Assembly: GCA_040400085.1 (NCBI GenBank) | Contig: JBBAQX010000066.1 | Coordinates: 1 to 27,869 of the forward strand | Direction: 5' to 3' | Origin: HNR sp040400085 | GTDB lineage: Bacteria > Actinomycetota > Actinomycetes > Actinomycetales > Microbacteriaceae | Length of the DNA: 27,869 nucleotides | In this document: one piece after another, positions 1-8,915 of the stretch | Layout of the letters: every line of letters starts with the position of its first letter | How positions within the stretch are numbered: position 1 is the stretch's first letter | Position numbers and translations under genes: made by a program | The notes under the pieces: model-generated | Told to the model about the DNA's origin: nothing | Seen by the model: the letters and a program-made list of their open reading frames with translations, nothing else | Database searches by the model: none

Positions 1-160
1 TCGTTTTTACGTAATATTTTCGGGGTAATCGAGTCTTTATATATGTAAGCAACATAAGCGCAGTGCTCAATGGCACATACGAAAAACGCTTTGCAGCTTG
101 CGTTATTTTTCGAACCAATTTTGGATGAAATATCCAGATTGCAAACCACTAAGGAGCATG

Positions 161-538
161 ATGAAAGCCCAATTGTCTCCTCAGCTGTTGCCTGCATCTG
201 GTTCCCAGGACGATTCAGCTCAGCTATTCGCTGACAGCGAAGCAGACGGGTCCGAATGCGTTGCCGTTCGCCCGGTTGATCCCACCGTTTCTCTCATGAG
301 ACGTTTGTCGAGTGAGCGCAGTGTGAGAACACGGATCGACGCCACACTTGCCATTCTGAATGGTGATCTGACAATCGAACAGGCTTCAGACCTTTTGGGG
401 GTTGACTCTGCGACAATCTCAGTGTGGATTGAGCGGTTCATGGTTCTTCCGTGGTTCCCCGAAGAACGATTCCCCGAGGGCGGGCTTTCGGGCACTACTC
501 AGCCCCCAGCCACTCCGCCGCCCAGCTTCGAGTCGTAG
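161..538 (+). CDS. Small protein with a helix-turn-helix-like segment, function unknown
   Basis: I do not recognise this gene. The frame is open further upstream from a TTG at 98, but AAGGAG at 151-156 points to the ATG at 161 (a second ATG at 158 is too close to that site). This gives about 125 residues. The first 40 or so are polar and probably disordered. The middle, with TIEQASDLLGVDSATISVWI, reads like a helix-turn-helix of the kind found in small transcription factors and transposase N-termini. The tail is Pro/Ser-rich. It ends 30 bases before argC on the same strand. A DNA-binding role is an inference from the helix pattern only; it could equally be an unrelated small protein. Confidence 0.55.
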   Translation: MKAQLSPQLLPASGSQDDSAQLFADSEADGSECVAVRPVDPTVSLMRRLSSERSVRTRIDATLAILNGDLTIEQASDLLGVDSATISVWIERFMVLPWFPEERFPEGGLSGTTQPPATPPPSFES

Positions 539-556
539 GTTTTGGTCTTCAGCTAG

Positions 557-562
557 TAGATT
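557..562 (+). promoter_or_regulatory. Candidate -10 element for a leaderless argC transcript
   Basis: TAGATT lies six bases before the argC GTG start, and there is no Shine-Dalgarno sequence in between. This spacing would place transcription initiation on or next to the start codon. Leaderless transcripts are common in actinobacteria. No clear -35 was identified. Confidence 0.35.
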
Positions 563-568
563 GGTTCT

Positions 569-1615
569 GTGACTTTTTCAGTAGCAGTAGCCGGGGCTAG
601 TGGGTACGCCGGCGGCGAGGTTTTACGGCTTCTCGCAACCCATCCCGAGTTCAACGTAACCACGGTAACCGCGCATTCCAACGCGGGACAGCTGTTAGTT
701 GATGTCCAGCCCCATCTCCGATCCCTTGCGGGGCTGAGGCTGGTTGAGACGACATCCGAGAATCTTGCGGGTCACGACATCGTCTTCTTTGCTCTTCCGC
801 ACGGTGCATCCGGTGCGCTGTCTTCTCAGCTGGGGGACGACGTGCTCGTTATTGATTGCGGTGCCGATCATCGTCTGAACAGCGAGGCCGACTGGAACGC
901 CTTTTACGGCGGAGATTATTACGAGCCGTGGGCCTACGGTGTTCCGGAACTGCCGCTGGACAGTGGTCGACAGCGTGAGCGTCTCGTAGGTGCGAAACGA
1001 ATCGCGGCGCCCGGCTGCAATGCCTCCACGGTCGCTCTATCGCTCGCTCCCGGAATTGCCGCCGGGGTGGTCGAATCCCACGATATCGTCACGGTTCTCG
1101 CCGTTGGCCCGTCCGGGGCGGGTAAGAGCCCGAAGGTGAACCTCCTCGCAAGCGAAATACTGGGATCGGCAAACCCCTACGGAGTGGGAGGGACCCACCG
1201 CCACATCCCCGAAATAAAGCAGGCTCTTCGGGCCGCCGGGGCTGATGACGACCTCACCGTATCTTTTACCCCCGTTCTGGTCCCGATGTCGCGGGGCATT
1301 CTCGCCACGTCTACGGCACGGATTGTTCCAGGAATGAGCGCCTCGGATGTTCGCTCCGCGTGGGAGATTCACTACGCCAACGAACCCTTTGTTCATCTTC
1401 TCCCGGCGGGGCAATTCCCCCGCACCGCAGATGTACTGGGGGCCAACACCTGCCTGATCGGTCTTGCGATTGACGAGGCAGCCGGCCGCGTGATTGTCGT
1501 GGCCGCCGTCGATAACCTGACAAAAGGCACCGCGGGAGCCGCGATTCAATCGGCCAATATCGCATTAGGATTGCCGGAAACTACCGGCCTCAGCATAGAT
1601 GGAGTAGCTCCGTGA
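569..1615 (+). CDS. argC: N-acetyl-gamma-glutamyl-phosphate reductase
   Basis: This enzyme performs the third step of arginine biosynthesis, the NADPH-dependent reduction of N-acetylglutamyl phosphate to the semialdehyde, in the cytoplasm. The 348-residue product is normal for the family. The N-terminus has the Rossmann motif VAGASGYAGGEVLRLL (residues 7-22), and the active-site cysteine lies in AAPGCNAST (Cys150). The GTG start has no visible ribosome-binding site but has a -10-like hexamer six bases upstream, so leaderless translation is likely. It is the first gene of the argCJBD operon and overlaps argJ by four bases (GTGA). Confidence 0.97.
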   Translation: MTFSVAVAGASGYAGGEVLRLLATHPEFNVTTVTAHSNAGQLLVDVQPHLRSLAGLRLVETTSENLAGHDIVFFALPHGASGALSSQLGDDVLVIDCGADHRLNSEADWNAFYGGDYYEPWAYGVPELPLDSGRQRERLVGAKRIAAPGCNASTVALSLAPGIAAGVVESHDIVTVLAVGPSGAGKSPKVNLLASEILGSANPYGVGGTHRHIPEIKQALRAAGADDDLTVSFTPVLVPMSRGILATSTARIVPGMSASDVRSAWEIHYANEPFVHLLPAGQFPRTADVLGANTCLIGLAIDEAAGRVIVVAAVDNLTKGTAGAAIQSANIALGLPETTGLSIDGVAP

Positions 1616-2766
1616 CCGTATCGGTACCAGCGGGTTTTAGCGCAGCCGGCGTCAGCGCAGGGCTGAAGTCGACGGGTAAGCCCGACCTCGCCCTCGTCTA
1701 CAATCACGGCCCGCGCCAGACGGCGGCCGCGGTCTTCACCAGCAACCGCGCCCAGGCAAACCCGATTATCTGGAGTAAACAGGTCATCCAGGACGGACAG
1801 GTGTCTGCCATCATCCTGAACTCCGGTGGGGCGAATTGCTTCACCGGGTCGTTCGGCTTTCAGACCTCGCACCTCACGGCGGAGGCAGTCGGCGAGGCGC
1901 TTGACGTTTCTGCTGGCGATGTCCTTGTCTGCTCGACCGGTTTGATCGGTACCGGCGATCAGGTCTTCCGAGACAAGATCGTGAGCGCGGTACCAACGCT
2001 GGTGGATGCCCTGAGCGAGACCGACGAGACCGCGCCGGAAGCGATCCTGACGACGGATACGGTGATCAAGACATCCGTCTATCGAGGCGACGGCTGGTCT
2101 ATCGGATCGATGGCGAAGGGAGCGGGGATGCTCGCGCCCGGCCTCGCGACGATGCTTGTCGTCATCACGACGGATGCTGACCTGTCCGCCGCCGAGCTGA
2201 ATCACGCGTTGCACGCTGCGACCTCGATGAGCTTCGATCGCCTGGATTCCGACGGCTGCATGTCGACCAACGACCAGGTCACGCTGATGGCGTCGGGAGC
2301 TTCCGGCGTTATCCCGCCGTTGGATGAGTTCATCAGCGCGCTAGCCGGTATCTGCGATGACCTGGCTGCTCAGCTGCAGAACGATGCCGAGGGCGCCAGC
2401 CACAACATCAATATTGAGGTTGTCGGGGCCGCGACGGAACATGATGCCCTCGTCGTTGGCCGCTGCATCGCGCGCAACAACCTGTTCAAGGCCGCAATCT
2501 TCGGCAACGATCCCAACTGGGGCCGCGTGCTGGCCGCTATCGGAACCACCGACGCCGAATTCGATCCCTACGATGTAGACGTGTCGATGAACGGTGTCCG
2601 CGTCTGCCACGCTGGCGAGCCTGACCGGCCGCGCGAAGAGGTCGACCTGACCCCGCGCGATATGCACCTTCTCGTTGACCTGCGCGTCGGCGAGGCCACC
2701 GCGACGATCCGCACCAACGACCTTACCCACGATTACGTACACGAGAACAGCGCATACGCCAGCTAA
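1612..2766 (+). CDS. argJ: Bifunctional glutamate N-acetyltransferase / amino-acid acetyltransferase (ornithine acetyltransferase)
   Basis: ArgJ transfers the acetyl group from N-acetylornithine to glutamate, recycling acetyl and releasing ornithine; many ArgJ enzymes also use acetyl-CoA to make N-acetylglutamate. The 384-residue protein contains the self-cleavage region KGAGMLAPGLATML, where Thr180 should become the N-terminal nucleophile of the beta chain after autoproteolysis. The GTG start overlaps the argC stop, and the stop codon overlaps the argB start by one base (TAATG), so translation is probably coupled along the operon. Whether this copy is mono- or bifunctional cannot be read from sequence alone. 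Confidence 0.96.
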   Translation: MTVSVPAGFSAAGVSAGLKSTGKPDLALVYNHGPRQTAAAVFTSNRAQANPIIWSKQVIQDGQVSAIILNSGGANCFTGSFGFQTSHLTAEAVGEALDVSAGDVLVCSTGLIGTGDQVFRDKIVSAVPTLVDALSETDETAPEAILTTDTVIKTSVYRGDGWSIGSMAKGAGMLAPGLATMLVVITTDADLSAAELNHALHAATSMSFDRLDSDGCMSTNDQVTLMASGASGVIPPLDEFISALAGICDDLAAQLQNDAEGASHNINIEVVGAATEHDALVVGRCIARNNLFKAAIFGNDPNWGRVLAAIGTTDAEFDPYDVDVSMNGVRVCHAGEPDRPREEVDLTPRDMHLLVDLRVGEATATIRTNDLTHDYVHENSAYAS

Positions 2767-3674
2767 TGACGACAACAACTCCGGCGCTCAGCCAAGACGA
2801 AGCAGCCGCAAAGGCTGAGGTACTGATCGAGTCTTTGGCGTGGCTGAAGAAGTTCCGCAACCAGATCATCGTGGTCAAATTCGGCGGCAACGCGATGGTG
2901 AGCGAGTCCCTGACCCGTTCGTTCGCGGAGGACATCGTGTATCTGCGCTACGCGGGGTTGAAACCCGTCGTCGTGCACGGCGGTGGGCCGCAGATCTCGG
3001 AGATGCTCGACCGGCTCAATATCGAGAGCGAGTTCCGCGGCGGCTACCGCGTGACCACTCCCGAGGCGATGGACGTGGTGCGGATGGTCCTCACCGGCAA
3101 GATCAACCCTGAGCTTGTCGGCCAGATTAACGAGCACGGTCCCCTCGCGGCTGGCTTATCGGGCGAGGATGCCGGCCTATTTGAAGGGCAGAAACGCACG
3201 GCGCTCGTGGACGGTGAGGCAGTCGACCTTGGCCACGTCGGCGATGTGGTCGCCGTGAACCCCTCGACGGTGCACGCGCAGCTCGAGGCCGGGCTGATTC
3301 CCGTTGTGTCCTCGATCGCCCCCGACAAAGATCAGCCGGGTAACTCCCTGAACGTGAACGCGGATGCCGCGGCCTCCGCTTTGGCCGTCGCCCTCGGCGC
3401 TGCCAAGCTCGTGATCCTCACGGATGTCGCCGGGCTCTACAGCGATTGGCCCGATACGAGTTCGCTGGTCTCGGTGATCGAGGCGCCCGAGCTCCGCGCG
3501 ATGCTTCCCTCTCTCGAGTCCGGCATGATCCCCAAGATGACCGCTTGCCTGGATGCCGTGGATGGCGGAGTCGAAAAGGCCGCCATCATCGATGGTCGCG
3601 TGCCCCACTCGATCCTGCTCGAGGTCTTCACCCAGCGCGGTATTGGAACTGAAGTCGTGCCTGCTGGCGCGTAA
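2766..3674 (+). CDS. argB: Acetylglutamate kinase
   Basis: ArgB phosphorylates N-acetylglutamate with ATP, the second step and usual arginine-feedback point of the pathway. The 302-residue protein has the amino-acid-kinase fold signatures: VVKFGGNAM near residue 36 with the phosphate-binding Lys38, HGGGPQIS at 71-78, and GGYRVTTPEAMDVV in the substrate lid. An N-terminal extension of about 30 residues before the kinase core is typical of arginine-sensitive hexameric enzymes, so feedback inhibition is expected but not shown. The ATG overlaps the argJ stop by one base; argD follows after 13 bases. Confidence 0.96.
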   Translation: MTTTTPALSQDEAAAKAEVLIESLAWLKKFRNQIIVVKFGGNAMVSESLTRSFAEDIVYLRYAGLKPVVVHGGGPQISEMLDRLNIESEFRGGYRVTTPEAMDVVRMVLTGKINPELVGQINEHGPLAAGLSGEDAGLFEGQKRTALVDGEAVDLGHVGDVVAVNPSTVHAQLEAGLIPVVSSIAPDKDQPGNSLNVNADAAASALAVALGAAKLVILTDVAGLYSDWPDTSSLVSVIEAPELRAMLPSLESGMIPKMTACLDAVDGGVEKAAIIDGRVPHSILLEVFTQRGIGTEVVPAGA

Positions 3675-3687
3675 CGAAAGGACAGCG

Positions 3688-4920
3688 ATGTCGAACACCG
3701 AATTCACCACTGCGCTCACCACCGAGCGGGAAAATACCGGCTGGGAAAAAGAGTACGCCCACAGTCTGGTGCACACGTTCAACCCTGCCGAAATCCTCGA
3801 TAGGGGACAGGGATGCTACGTGTACGCCGAGTCGGGAAAGAAATATCTCGATTTCCTCGGCGGTATCGCGGTGAACTCGCTAGGGCACGCGCATCCGGCT
3901 ATTGTCGAAACCGCGTCGGAGCAGGTGGCCAAGCTCATGCACGTGTCGAACCTGTTCGCGTCGCGCCCCCAGATCGAGCTGGCCGAGACGCTCAAGCGGC
4001 TCTCGGGCGGCGGCGATACCGCGCGGGTGTTCTTCGCCAACAGTGGAACCGAGGCTAACGAGGCCGCCTTCAAGCTGGCGCGACTACACGGCGGGGCGGC
4101 TCGCCCGCGCATCCTTGCACTCGAGAAGAGCTTTCACGGGCGCACGATGGGTGCCCTCGCGTTGACGGGTAAGCCGACGCTGCGGATTCCGTTTGAGCCG
4201 ATGCCGTCTGGTGTCGAGCATATTCCGGCGACTATTGAGGCCCTTGAGGCGGCGTTGAGCGGACCTCAGGCGTCGGAGGTGGCCGCGATAATCGTGGAGC
4301 CTATTCAGGGTGAAGACGGGGTCAACCCGCTTCCCGCCGGGTACCTGCGCCGCGCGCGTGAGCTGACCCGCGAGGCCGGGGCGTTGCTCATCATCGACGA
4401 GATCCAGACGGGTCTCGGCCGCACCGGGGAATGGTTTGCGTACCAGCACGAAGGTATCCTGCCCGATGCGTTTACCCTCGCGAAGGGTCTCGGCGGCGGA
4501 TTCCCGATCGGCGCGATCGTGACTATCGGCGAGGCATCCATGCTCTTTACCCCGGGAACACACGGCACTACTTTTGGCGGAAACCCGCTGGGCACGGCCA
4601 TCGGTGGAACCGTGCTTTCGGTGATCGAGCGCGACGGCCTGGTCGAGGCGGCGCGTATGCGGGGTGCTCAGGTGACCGAGGGCATCCTCTCGCTGGGGAA
4701 TCCGCTCGTGGCGGGTGTTCGTGGTGCCGGGCTACTGCTCGGGGTGGCGCTGAGCCAGCCCGTGGCTAATCAGGTCGTCGCTGCCGCGCTCGAAGTTGGT
4801 TTGATTGTGAACGCGCCCAACGAGTCCACGATTCGCCTGGCCCCGCCGCTGATCGTGGGCGATGCGGAGATCGCTGACTTCACGCGGCTATTCGGCGAGG
4901 CGCTGGTTGCGGTGGCGTAG
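3688..4920 (+). CDS. argD: Acetylornithine aminotransferase
   Basis: ArgD is a class III PLP aminotransferase that converts N-acetylglutamate semialdehyde to N-acetylornithine. The frame is open far upstream into argB, but GAAAGGA at about 3676-3682 sets the start at ATG 3688, giving 410 residues, the usual length. The PLP lysine is Lys266 in TLAKGLGGG, the ring-nitrogen aspartate is Asp237 in IIDEIQTG, and the phosphate-binding loop is NSGTEANEAA. The last 32 codons are duplicated about 14.1 kb downstream as an argD fragment, so this gene carries an island junction inside its 3' end. The protein is intact because the repeat restores the reading frame up to the stop. Confidence 0.96.
   Translation: MSNTEFTTALTTERENTGWEKEYAHSLVHTFNPAEILDRGQGCYVYAESGKKYLDFLGGIAVNSLGHAHPAIVETASEQVAKLMHVSNLFASRPQIELAETLKRLSGGGDTARVFFANSGTEANEAAFKLARLHGGAARPRILALEKSFHGRTMGALALTGKPTLRIPFEPMPSGVEHIPATIEALEAALSGPQASEVAAIIVEPIQGEDGVNPLPAGYLRRARELTREAGALLIIDEIQTGLGRTGEWFAYQHEGILPDAFTLAKGLGGGFPIGAIVTIGEASMLFTPGTHGTTFGGNPLGTAIGGTVLSVIERDGLVEAARMRGAQVTEGILSLGNPLVAGVRGAGLLLGVALSQPVANQVVAAALEVGLIVNAPNESTIRLAPPLIVGDAEIADFTRLFGEALVAVA
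4824..4920 (+). repeat. Left direct repeat (attL-like), 3' end of the intact argD
   Basis: These 97 bases match 18935-19031 with 8 mismatches, at 4827, 4863, 4884, 4890, 4893, 4896, 4907 and 4911. Seven are synonymous in the argD frame; 4907 changes Val to Ala. Identity stops at the stop codon. Confidence 0.85.
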
Positions 4921-4953
4921 CGCCCAGCGGCGTTGCACAACGAGGAGGATGAG

Positions 4954-5763
4954 ATGGCCGAGCTTGAGCGTCCACGTTCAGAGGTCCACTTCAGAAGCCG
5001 CTACAACGGTTTTGAACTACGCCTCGACATAGAAAACAGGACCATCACAAAAGTGATGAGAACGGGATCTACGCAGGCCCATCGCGAAGTGGATGCCCGT
5101 CGAATTTTGGCGCAGATCGGTAGCAATCTCGCGCCGAAGCTTCTCGACGTGGTCGTCCGCGGAGATAAACTGGAAGTCATTTCCACTTATATCCAGCGAT
5201 CACACGAGCATCTAGCGGCTGCTAGCCCAGTTGTACTTCGCGAGCTACTTCACGAACTTGCCCGAGTGCACAGAGCAACCCTCGTATCGCCAGGTGCATT
5301 CCCCGCGACGGAGGCCAGGCAACGAGCTGAATCGGCCTTGGACGCTCTCATCTCCCTAGCCGGCATTTCAACGAGCAGCACACTGGCAGGAGAAAGTCGT
5401 AATAATGCAATCAATCTTGCAGGCAGGATCGCGCTCACCCACCGCGATCTGACGGATGACAATATCATTGTGGACGAAGAGCGGGCTTGGGTAATCGACT
5501 GGGAGACATCGACGTATGACTTCTTCCTCATGGATATTGTCCGACTACGCCTATCTCTTTCGCCAGAACAGCAGCTATGGGCCGTGGACTTCTACCTCTC
5601 GTGCCTCGAGCCGCAGCTTGAGATAACCGCTCAGGAAATTGAATTGGCCGAGCTCGTCTTTCTTGGCCAGATGCTGCAATACCTCAAGAATAACGGTCGA
5701 CTCGATGAAGACTATGGAGATGCCTTGCTTCGTCGTGCGCGGCTCCTCCTGCTTGATCCATGA
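4954..5763 (+). CDS. Aminoglycoside/choline-kinase-fold phosphotransferase family protein
   Basis: The product is probably a small-molecule kinase of the APH/choline kinase superfamily; its substrate is unknown. The frame could start at TTG 4933, but GAGGAGG just upstream selects ATG 4954, giving 269 residues. The catalytic loop reads LTHRDLTDDNII, with His163, catalytic Asp165 and metal-binding Asn170. It is followed by VIDWE, whose Asp182 is the second metal ligand. The N-lobe is degenerate, which is common in this family. This is the first gene of the island after the argD repeat, on the same strand as argD. A role in self-protection or signalling for the daptide cluster is possible but rests only on position. 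Confidence 0.7.
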   Translation: MAELERPRSEVHFRSRYNGFELRLDIENRTITKVMRTGSTQAHREVDARRILAQIGSNLAPKLLDVVVRGDKLEVISTYIQRSHEHLAAASPVVLRELLHELARVHRATLVSPGAFPATEARQRAESALDALISLAGISTSSTLAGESRNNAINLAGRIALTHRDLTDDNIIVDEERAWVIDWETSTYDFFLMDIVRLRLSLSPEQQLWAVDFYLSCLEPQLEITAQEIELAELVFLGQMLQYLKNNGRLDEDYGDALLRRARLLLLDP

Positions 5764-6213
5764 AGAAGGATAATTTAGCAGGGCGAAAGTGTATGGATAG
5801 ATTTGCACATTGGCATCGACTGACTCTTGACGGACATAGCTCTCCTTTCTGGGGGTGAGGTCGTCTATATCGTGGCAATTCTTGCTCTCGCCTAACTCGT
5901 GTCTTTTCTCTTTTTGAGGTTTTCTGCTTGAATATAGTTGATTTAGTTGGGCTTTGAGTTAGCATTGATTGCACTAAATGTTTGCTTTTGTGGGCTTGTT
6001 ACAGAGGTTGTTTGGTTGGACAGTGGGGTAGCTATGAGTGTGATGCCTTGCAATTAGTTAAGCGTCGTGATGGTTGCCGTCGTCTTGTTGAGCTTGTCAG
6101 GCCTGCCCGCACTGACGAGCATGTCGAGGTGTTATGGCAGGTTTCTTAGCGCCGTAATGGCCGACTTTAACTTAACAAAACACATAAGCAAAATGTTACT
6201 ATAATTAGGGTAG
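5764..6213. other. AT-rich intergenic stretch with a possible coding remnant
   Basis: No intact gene is supported in these 450 bases. A patch with gene-like composition at 6048-6149 (plus strand) reads as 33 codons ending in TAG at 6147-6149. It contains KRRDGCRRLVELVRPAR and could be the tail of a decayed gene. I could not assign it to a family. The rest is T-rich and ends in a promoter-like TATAAT before the next gene. Confidence 0.4.
6200..6205 (+). promoter_or_regulatory. Candidate -10 (TATAAT) for the membrane-protein gene at 6214
   Basis: A perfect TATAAT ends eight bases before the ATG, which has no convincing ribosome-binding site, so the transcript may be leaderless or nearly so. 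No good -35 at 16-18 bases was found; TTAACA at 6172-6177 is too far. Confidence 0.45.
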
Positions 6214-7194
6214 ATGACAGCCGTACTTTCAACAATTGCCCTCGTGGGGCTTTTGTATATCTTCATAACACGGATCAGCAGTGCGATCGCAGTGCCTCAG
6301 GCTCGGCTTTCCTGGCTGGCCTCGGGTGTTGGCTGTCTTGCCTTGCTTGCGAGGGGTAAGATCGTGCCCCTTCCGATACTGGATGGTTGGCTGGGGGGAA
6401 CCAACTTAATCAATCTTGTCCAGAATATTCTCGCTACGGTTGCTTTCTGGCTAGTGATTCAGGCGGCATCCGGGCAAAATATGCAATCTATTCGAAAACT
6501 GTCCTGGATGTCGATAGTGCTCATTGTGGCAATGTTCAGTATCGCTTTTTTCTTCATTGACCGTGGCGCGACAGCGTCAGATTTCATTGTGGCAAGGTCT
6601 GGCCAAATTCCACTTTGGCTATACGCGAGTATATATATGGTCGGTATCGCCGGAATGTGCGTCAGTCTGGTTGTCAAAGTGTATAAACATAGGGAGATGG
6701 CATATTGGGCATTGCTTGCAGGTGCTCTAATGGTTGCGTTTGCTAGTTTTGTCGAGATAGCCTTCCTTACCTTGCAGTGCTTCTCTATTGGCACTCCCGA
6801 ACTACGTTCGCTGGCTCACCATACTTTTGATCCATTCTTCTACCCCGGTATTGCGCTGATCGCCATCGGGATTGCGATTCTCACTGCACGTCGAGCTATT
6901 CACGCTCGGAAAATACTTCGCCAGGTCGGCAATCTCGAGGAAATTGTGCACGAAATCGGACTCGTTCTAAAACCGCCTCTGGTTGCCAAGCGAGGCCGCA
7001 TATCCACTGAGGTAGGACTGCAACGTTTATATGAACTGGTAATTATTCTCCACGATTACCAGCAAGCAAATAGCTTCTCTCTGAGAGACGAAGAGCGGTA
7101 TCAACTCGCAGTAGCGGATGAGACCATTGCGGACCAGCTCCTTGGTGCATCGGACGTGAAATCCCTTGCACTAGATATGGCGGGTTCCTGGTAG
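6214..7194 (+). CDS. Polytopic membrane protein with cytoplasmic C-terminal domain (MAB_1171c/DUF6545-like)
   Basis: The 326-residue protein has about seven hydrophobic segments in the first 225 residues. A soluble C-terminal region of about 100 residues follows, including LQRLYELVIILHDYQQ. That architecture, next to an XRE regulator and an ImmA-like protease, resembles the actinobacterial MAB_1171c family (annotated as putative transporters), whose function is not established. The assignment is by overall pattern and gene company, not by a diagnostic motif. It lies alone behind its own TATAAT, with a 70-base gap to the hydrolase gene. A sensory or regulatory role with the XRE/ImmA pair is inferred. 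Confidence 0.6.
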   Translation: MTAVLSTIALVGLLYIFITRISSAIAVPQARLSWLASGVGCLALLARGKIVPLPILDGWLGGTNLINLVQNILATVAFWLVIQAASGQNMQSIRKLSWMSIVLIVAMFSIAFFFIDRGATASDFIVARSGQIPLWLYASIYMVGIAGMCVSLVVKVYKHREMAYWALLAGALMVAFASFVEIAFLTLQCFSIGTPELRSLAHHTFDPFFYPGIALIAIGIAILTARRAIHARKILRQVGNLEEIVHEIGLVLKPPLVAKRGRISTEVGLQRLYELVIILHDYQQANSFSLRDEERYQLAVADETIADQLLGASDVKSLALDMAGSW

Positions 7195-7264
7195 ATACTC
7201 GGCTGTTAAATATGTATCTTCATGGCATGATTAAACACAATAACAACAGGAGAGTCGTATAAAA

Positions 7265-8401
7265 ATGTACATCTTGATCGGAGCAGCCGTGATTGCTGTT
7301 GCTATTGGTGGAATTGTGACAAGCCTTGCGGTTATTTTTGCGCGTAGGGTAGTGCTCCCAAGACGCTCGAAAAGGATCCGGGTGTATGCCGTGTGTGGTG
7401 ATCAGGTCGAATTAGACAGCAATGCTAAAACCACACAACAGGGTGAATTTGGGCTTTGGTTTGATGACGGCAGCCATCTTCGTGTAGGTGCTGTACGACA
7501 GTTAGATATTTCCACGGGTCATGTGCGACGTGAGGTGGTTGCTGTCACCGGTTCGTCGCCCGAACCTGGAACGGGGAGATGGACAGGACATGTTTTTCCC
7601 GGCCCGGAGGCAATCGATCCTCGTGTGCGCGAAATCCTGATCGGGGTGGACGGTGGCAATGCGCCTGCATGGCTATTCCATCCAGATCATGCCGACGGAG
7701 AGACCTGGGCGGTGCATGTGCATGGAATCCGTACGACACGGATCACTGCTTTGCGTTCTGTGCCGCTTGCTCAAGAACAGGGCTACATATCAATCGTTCC
7801 GTCTTTCCGTGGCGATGGTGAAGGCCCTCAGACGCCACGAGGTGCGTCCATGCTCGGGCAGACTGAGTGGTGTGATGTCGAGGGTGCACTTGAGTATGCC
7901 GTAGACCATGGCGCGAAGACGATCATACTATTTGGCTGGTCGATGGGAGCTCAGATTGCTTTGCAGCTTACTGAACGTTCGGCGTATCGCGACCGAATCG
8001 CAGGGCTTGTACTTATTGCTCCAGTGACAGACTGGCGCCAGGTTATTCGAAATGGTGCTCGGCGCGCGAATCTGCCCGTTTCCCTTGCGCATCTCGCAGA
8101 GTGGGCACTCGGTGACCCTTTTCTCAGTAAGATCGTCGGAGTCTCTTCGTCGATTAATCTGGATGATCTTGACTGGGGTATGGTTCGCCGAGTTTCGCGG
8201 CCGAGTTTGGTCCTTCACTCTATAGGGGACGAAGAGGTTCCGTTCAGCGCAACAATGCGTTTCGAAGAAGCCAATAGGGGTCATGTTGAAGTAGCCGTTT
8301 TCCCAGAGACGGGGCATGCCTGGGAGTACAATCTCGATCCAGCTCGGTTCCACAAGCTGATCTCCGACTGGCTTAGCCGTACCATCATCCCTTACGACTG
8401 A
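7265..8401 (+). CDS. Membrane-anchored alpha/beta hydrolase
   Basis: This is a serine hydrolase of the alpha/beta-hydrolase fold, 378 residues; substrate unknown. Residues 3-26 form one transmembrane helix, so the catalytic domain is probably tethered to the membrane. The nucleophile elbow is FGWSMGAQIAL (G-x-S-x-G). The acid is likely the Asp of HSIGDEEVPF, and the catalytic His is in ETGHAWEYN near the C-terminus. A central HVHGIRTTR segment probably supplies the oxyanion hole. AGGAG at 7248-7252 lies upstream of the ATG. It ends one base from the stop of the convergent ImmA-type gene. An esterase or peptidase role for the daptide cluster is not supported beyond proximity. Confidence 0.8.
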   Translation: MYILIGAAVIAVAIGGIVTSLAVIFARRVVLPRRSKRIRVYAVCGDQVELDSNAKTTQQGEFGLWFDDGSHLRVGAVRQLDISTGHVRREVVAVTGSSPEPGTGRWTGHVFPGPEAIDPRVREILIGVDGGNAPAWLFHPDHADGETWAVHVHGIRTTRITALRSVPLAQEQGYISIVPSFRGDGEGPQTPRGASMLGQTEWCDVEGALEYAVDHGAKTIILFGWSMGAQIALQLTERSAYRDRIAGLVLIAPVTDWRQVIRNGARRANLPVSLAHLAEWALGDPFLSKIVGVSSSINLDDLDWGMVRRVSRPSLVLHSIGDEEVPFSATMRFEEANRGHVEVAVFPETGHAWEYNLDPARFHKLISDWLSRTIIPYD

Positions 8402-8402
8402 G

Positions 8403-8912
8403 CTATTCGAACGCAGCACCCAGCCCTACGGTGGACCCAGATAGGATAAGGTGTGCGAGCTTGTAGGCTATTTCTTCGGCGAAGGCTTCATCCTCATTTT
8501 GCAGCGCGCCACGCGCGTGGGCGCGGCGGATCTGCTTGCCGAGCCCAGTTGATCTGAGAGTGGTGCTGTCTACGACGCTAAGCACGTCGCAACCCTGGTG
8601 CTTGCCCAGGATGTGCCCGAACTCGTGGAACATGGAGTGAATTTGGTAAACGGCTGGATCAGCAGCGCGGAAGAAGACATAGCCCGTTTCATTCGTTTCC
8701 ACCCACAGTCCGGTAATCGTGGTCAGTTCGTTGTCACCTACCGCCTGCAAAATGAGTGACTTGTCGTATTTGTTGGCGACACCTGCGATGATCTCTTTCA
8801 GCGAGACACCTTTAGTCCATCCAAGAGATGCGATTAGCTGCTCGGCATCGGTTCGTAATGGAGCATCTTCCACATCCCTAAGGTCTTTCGTCACATCTGC
8901 TCTTTCTGTCAA
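8403..8912 (-). CDS. ImmA/IrrE-family metallopeptidase
   Basis: The short protein (169 residues from a TTG start, or six fewer from a GTG at 8894) carries the zinc-protease motif HEFGH at residues 96-100. A downstream NEDEAFAEEIAYKLA segment likely supplies the third ligand, as in ImmA/IrrE peptidases. Such proteins cleave or modulate a partner XRE repressor in phages, integrative elements and stress systems. Here the partner is the XRE gene immediately upstream on the same strand, with only three bases between its stop and the TTG. The pair is transcribed away from the daptide operon. The TTG start lacks a clear ribosome-binding site, so the exact N-terminus is uncertain. Confidence 0.85.
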   Translation of the reverse strand: MTERADVTKDLRDVEDAPLRTDAEQLIASLGWTKGVSLKEIIAGVANKYDKSLILQAVGDNELTTITGLWVETNETGYVFFRAADPAVYQIHSMFHEFGHILGKHQGCDVLSVVDSTTLRSTGLGKQIRRAHARGALQNEDEAFAEEIAYKLAHLILSGSTVGLGAAFE

Positions 8913-8915
8913 CCG

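Noticed and set aside
1037..1549. Long antisense open frames opposite argC and argJ
   Set aside because: They are the usual consequence of high GC in the third codon position of real genes and have no start signals or recognisable domains.
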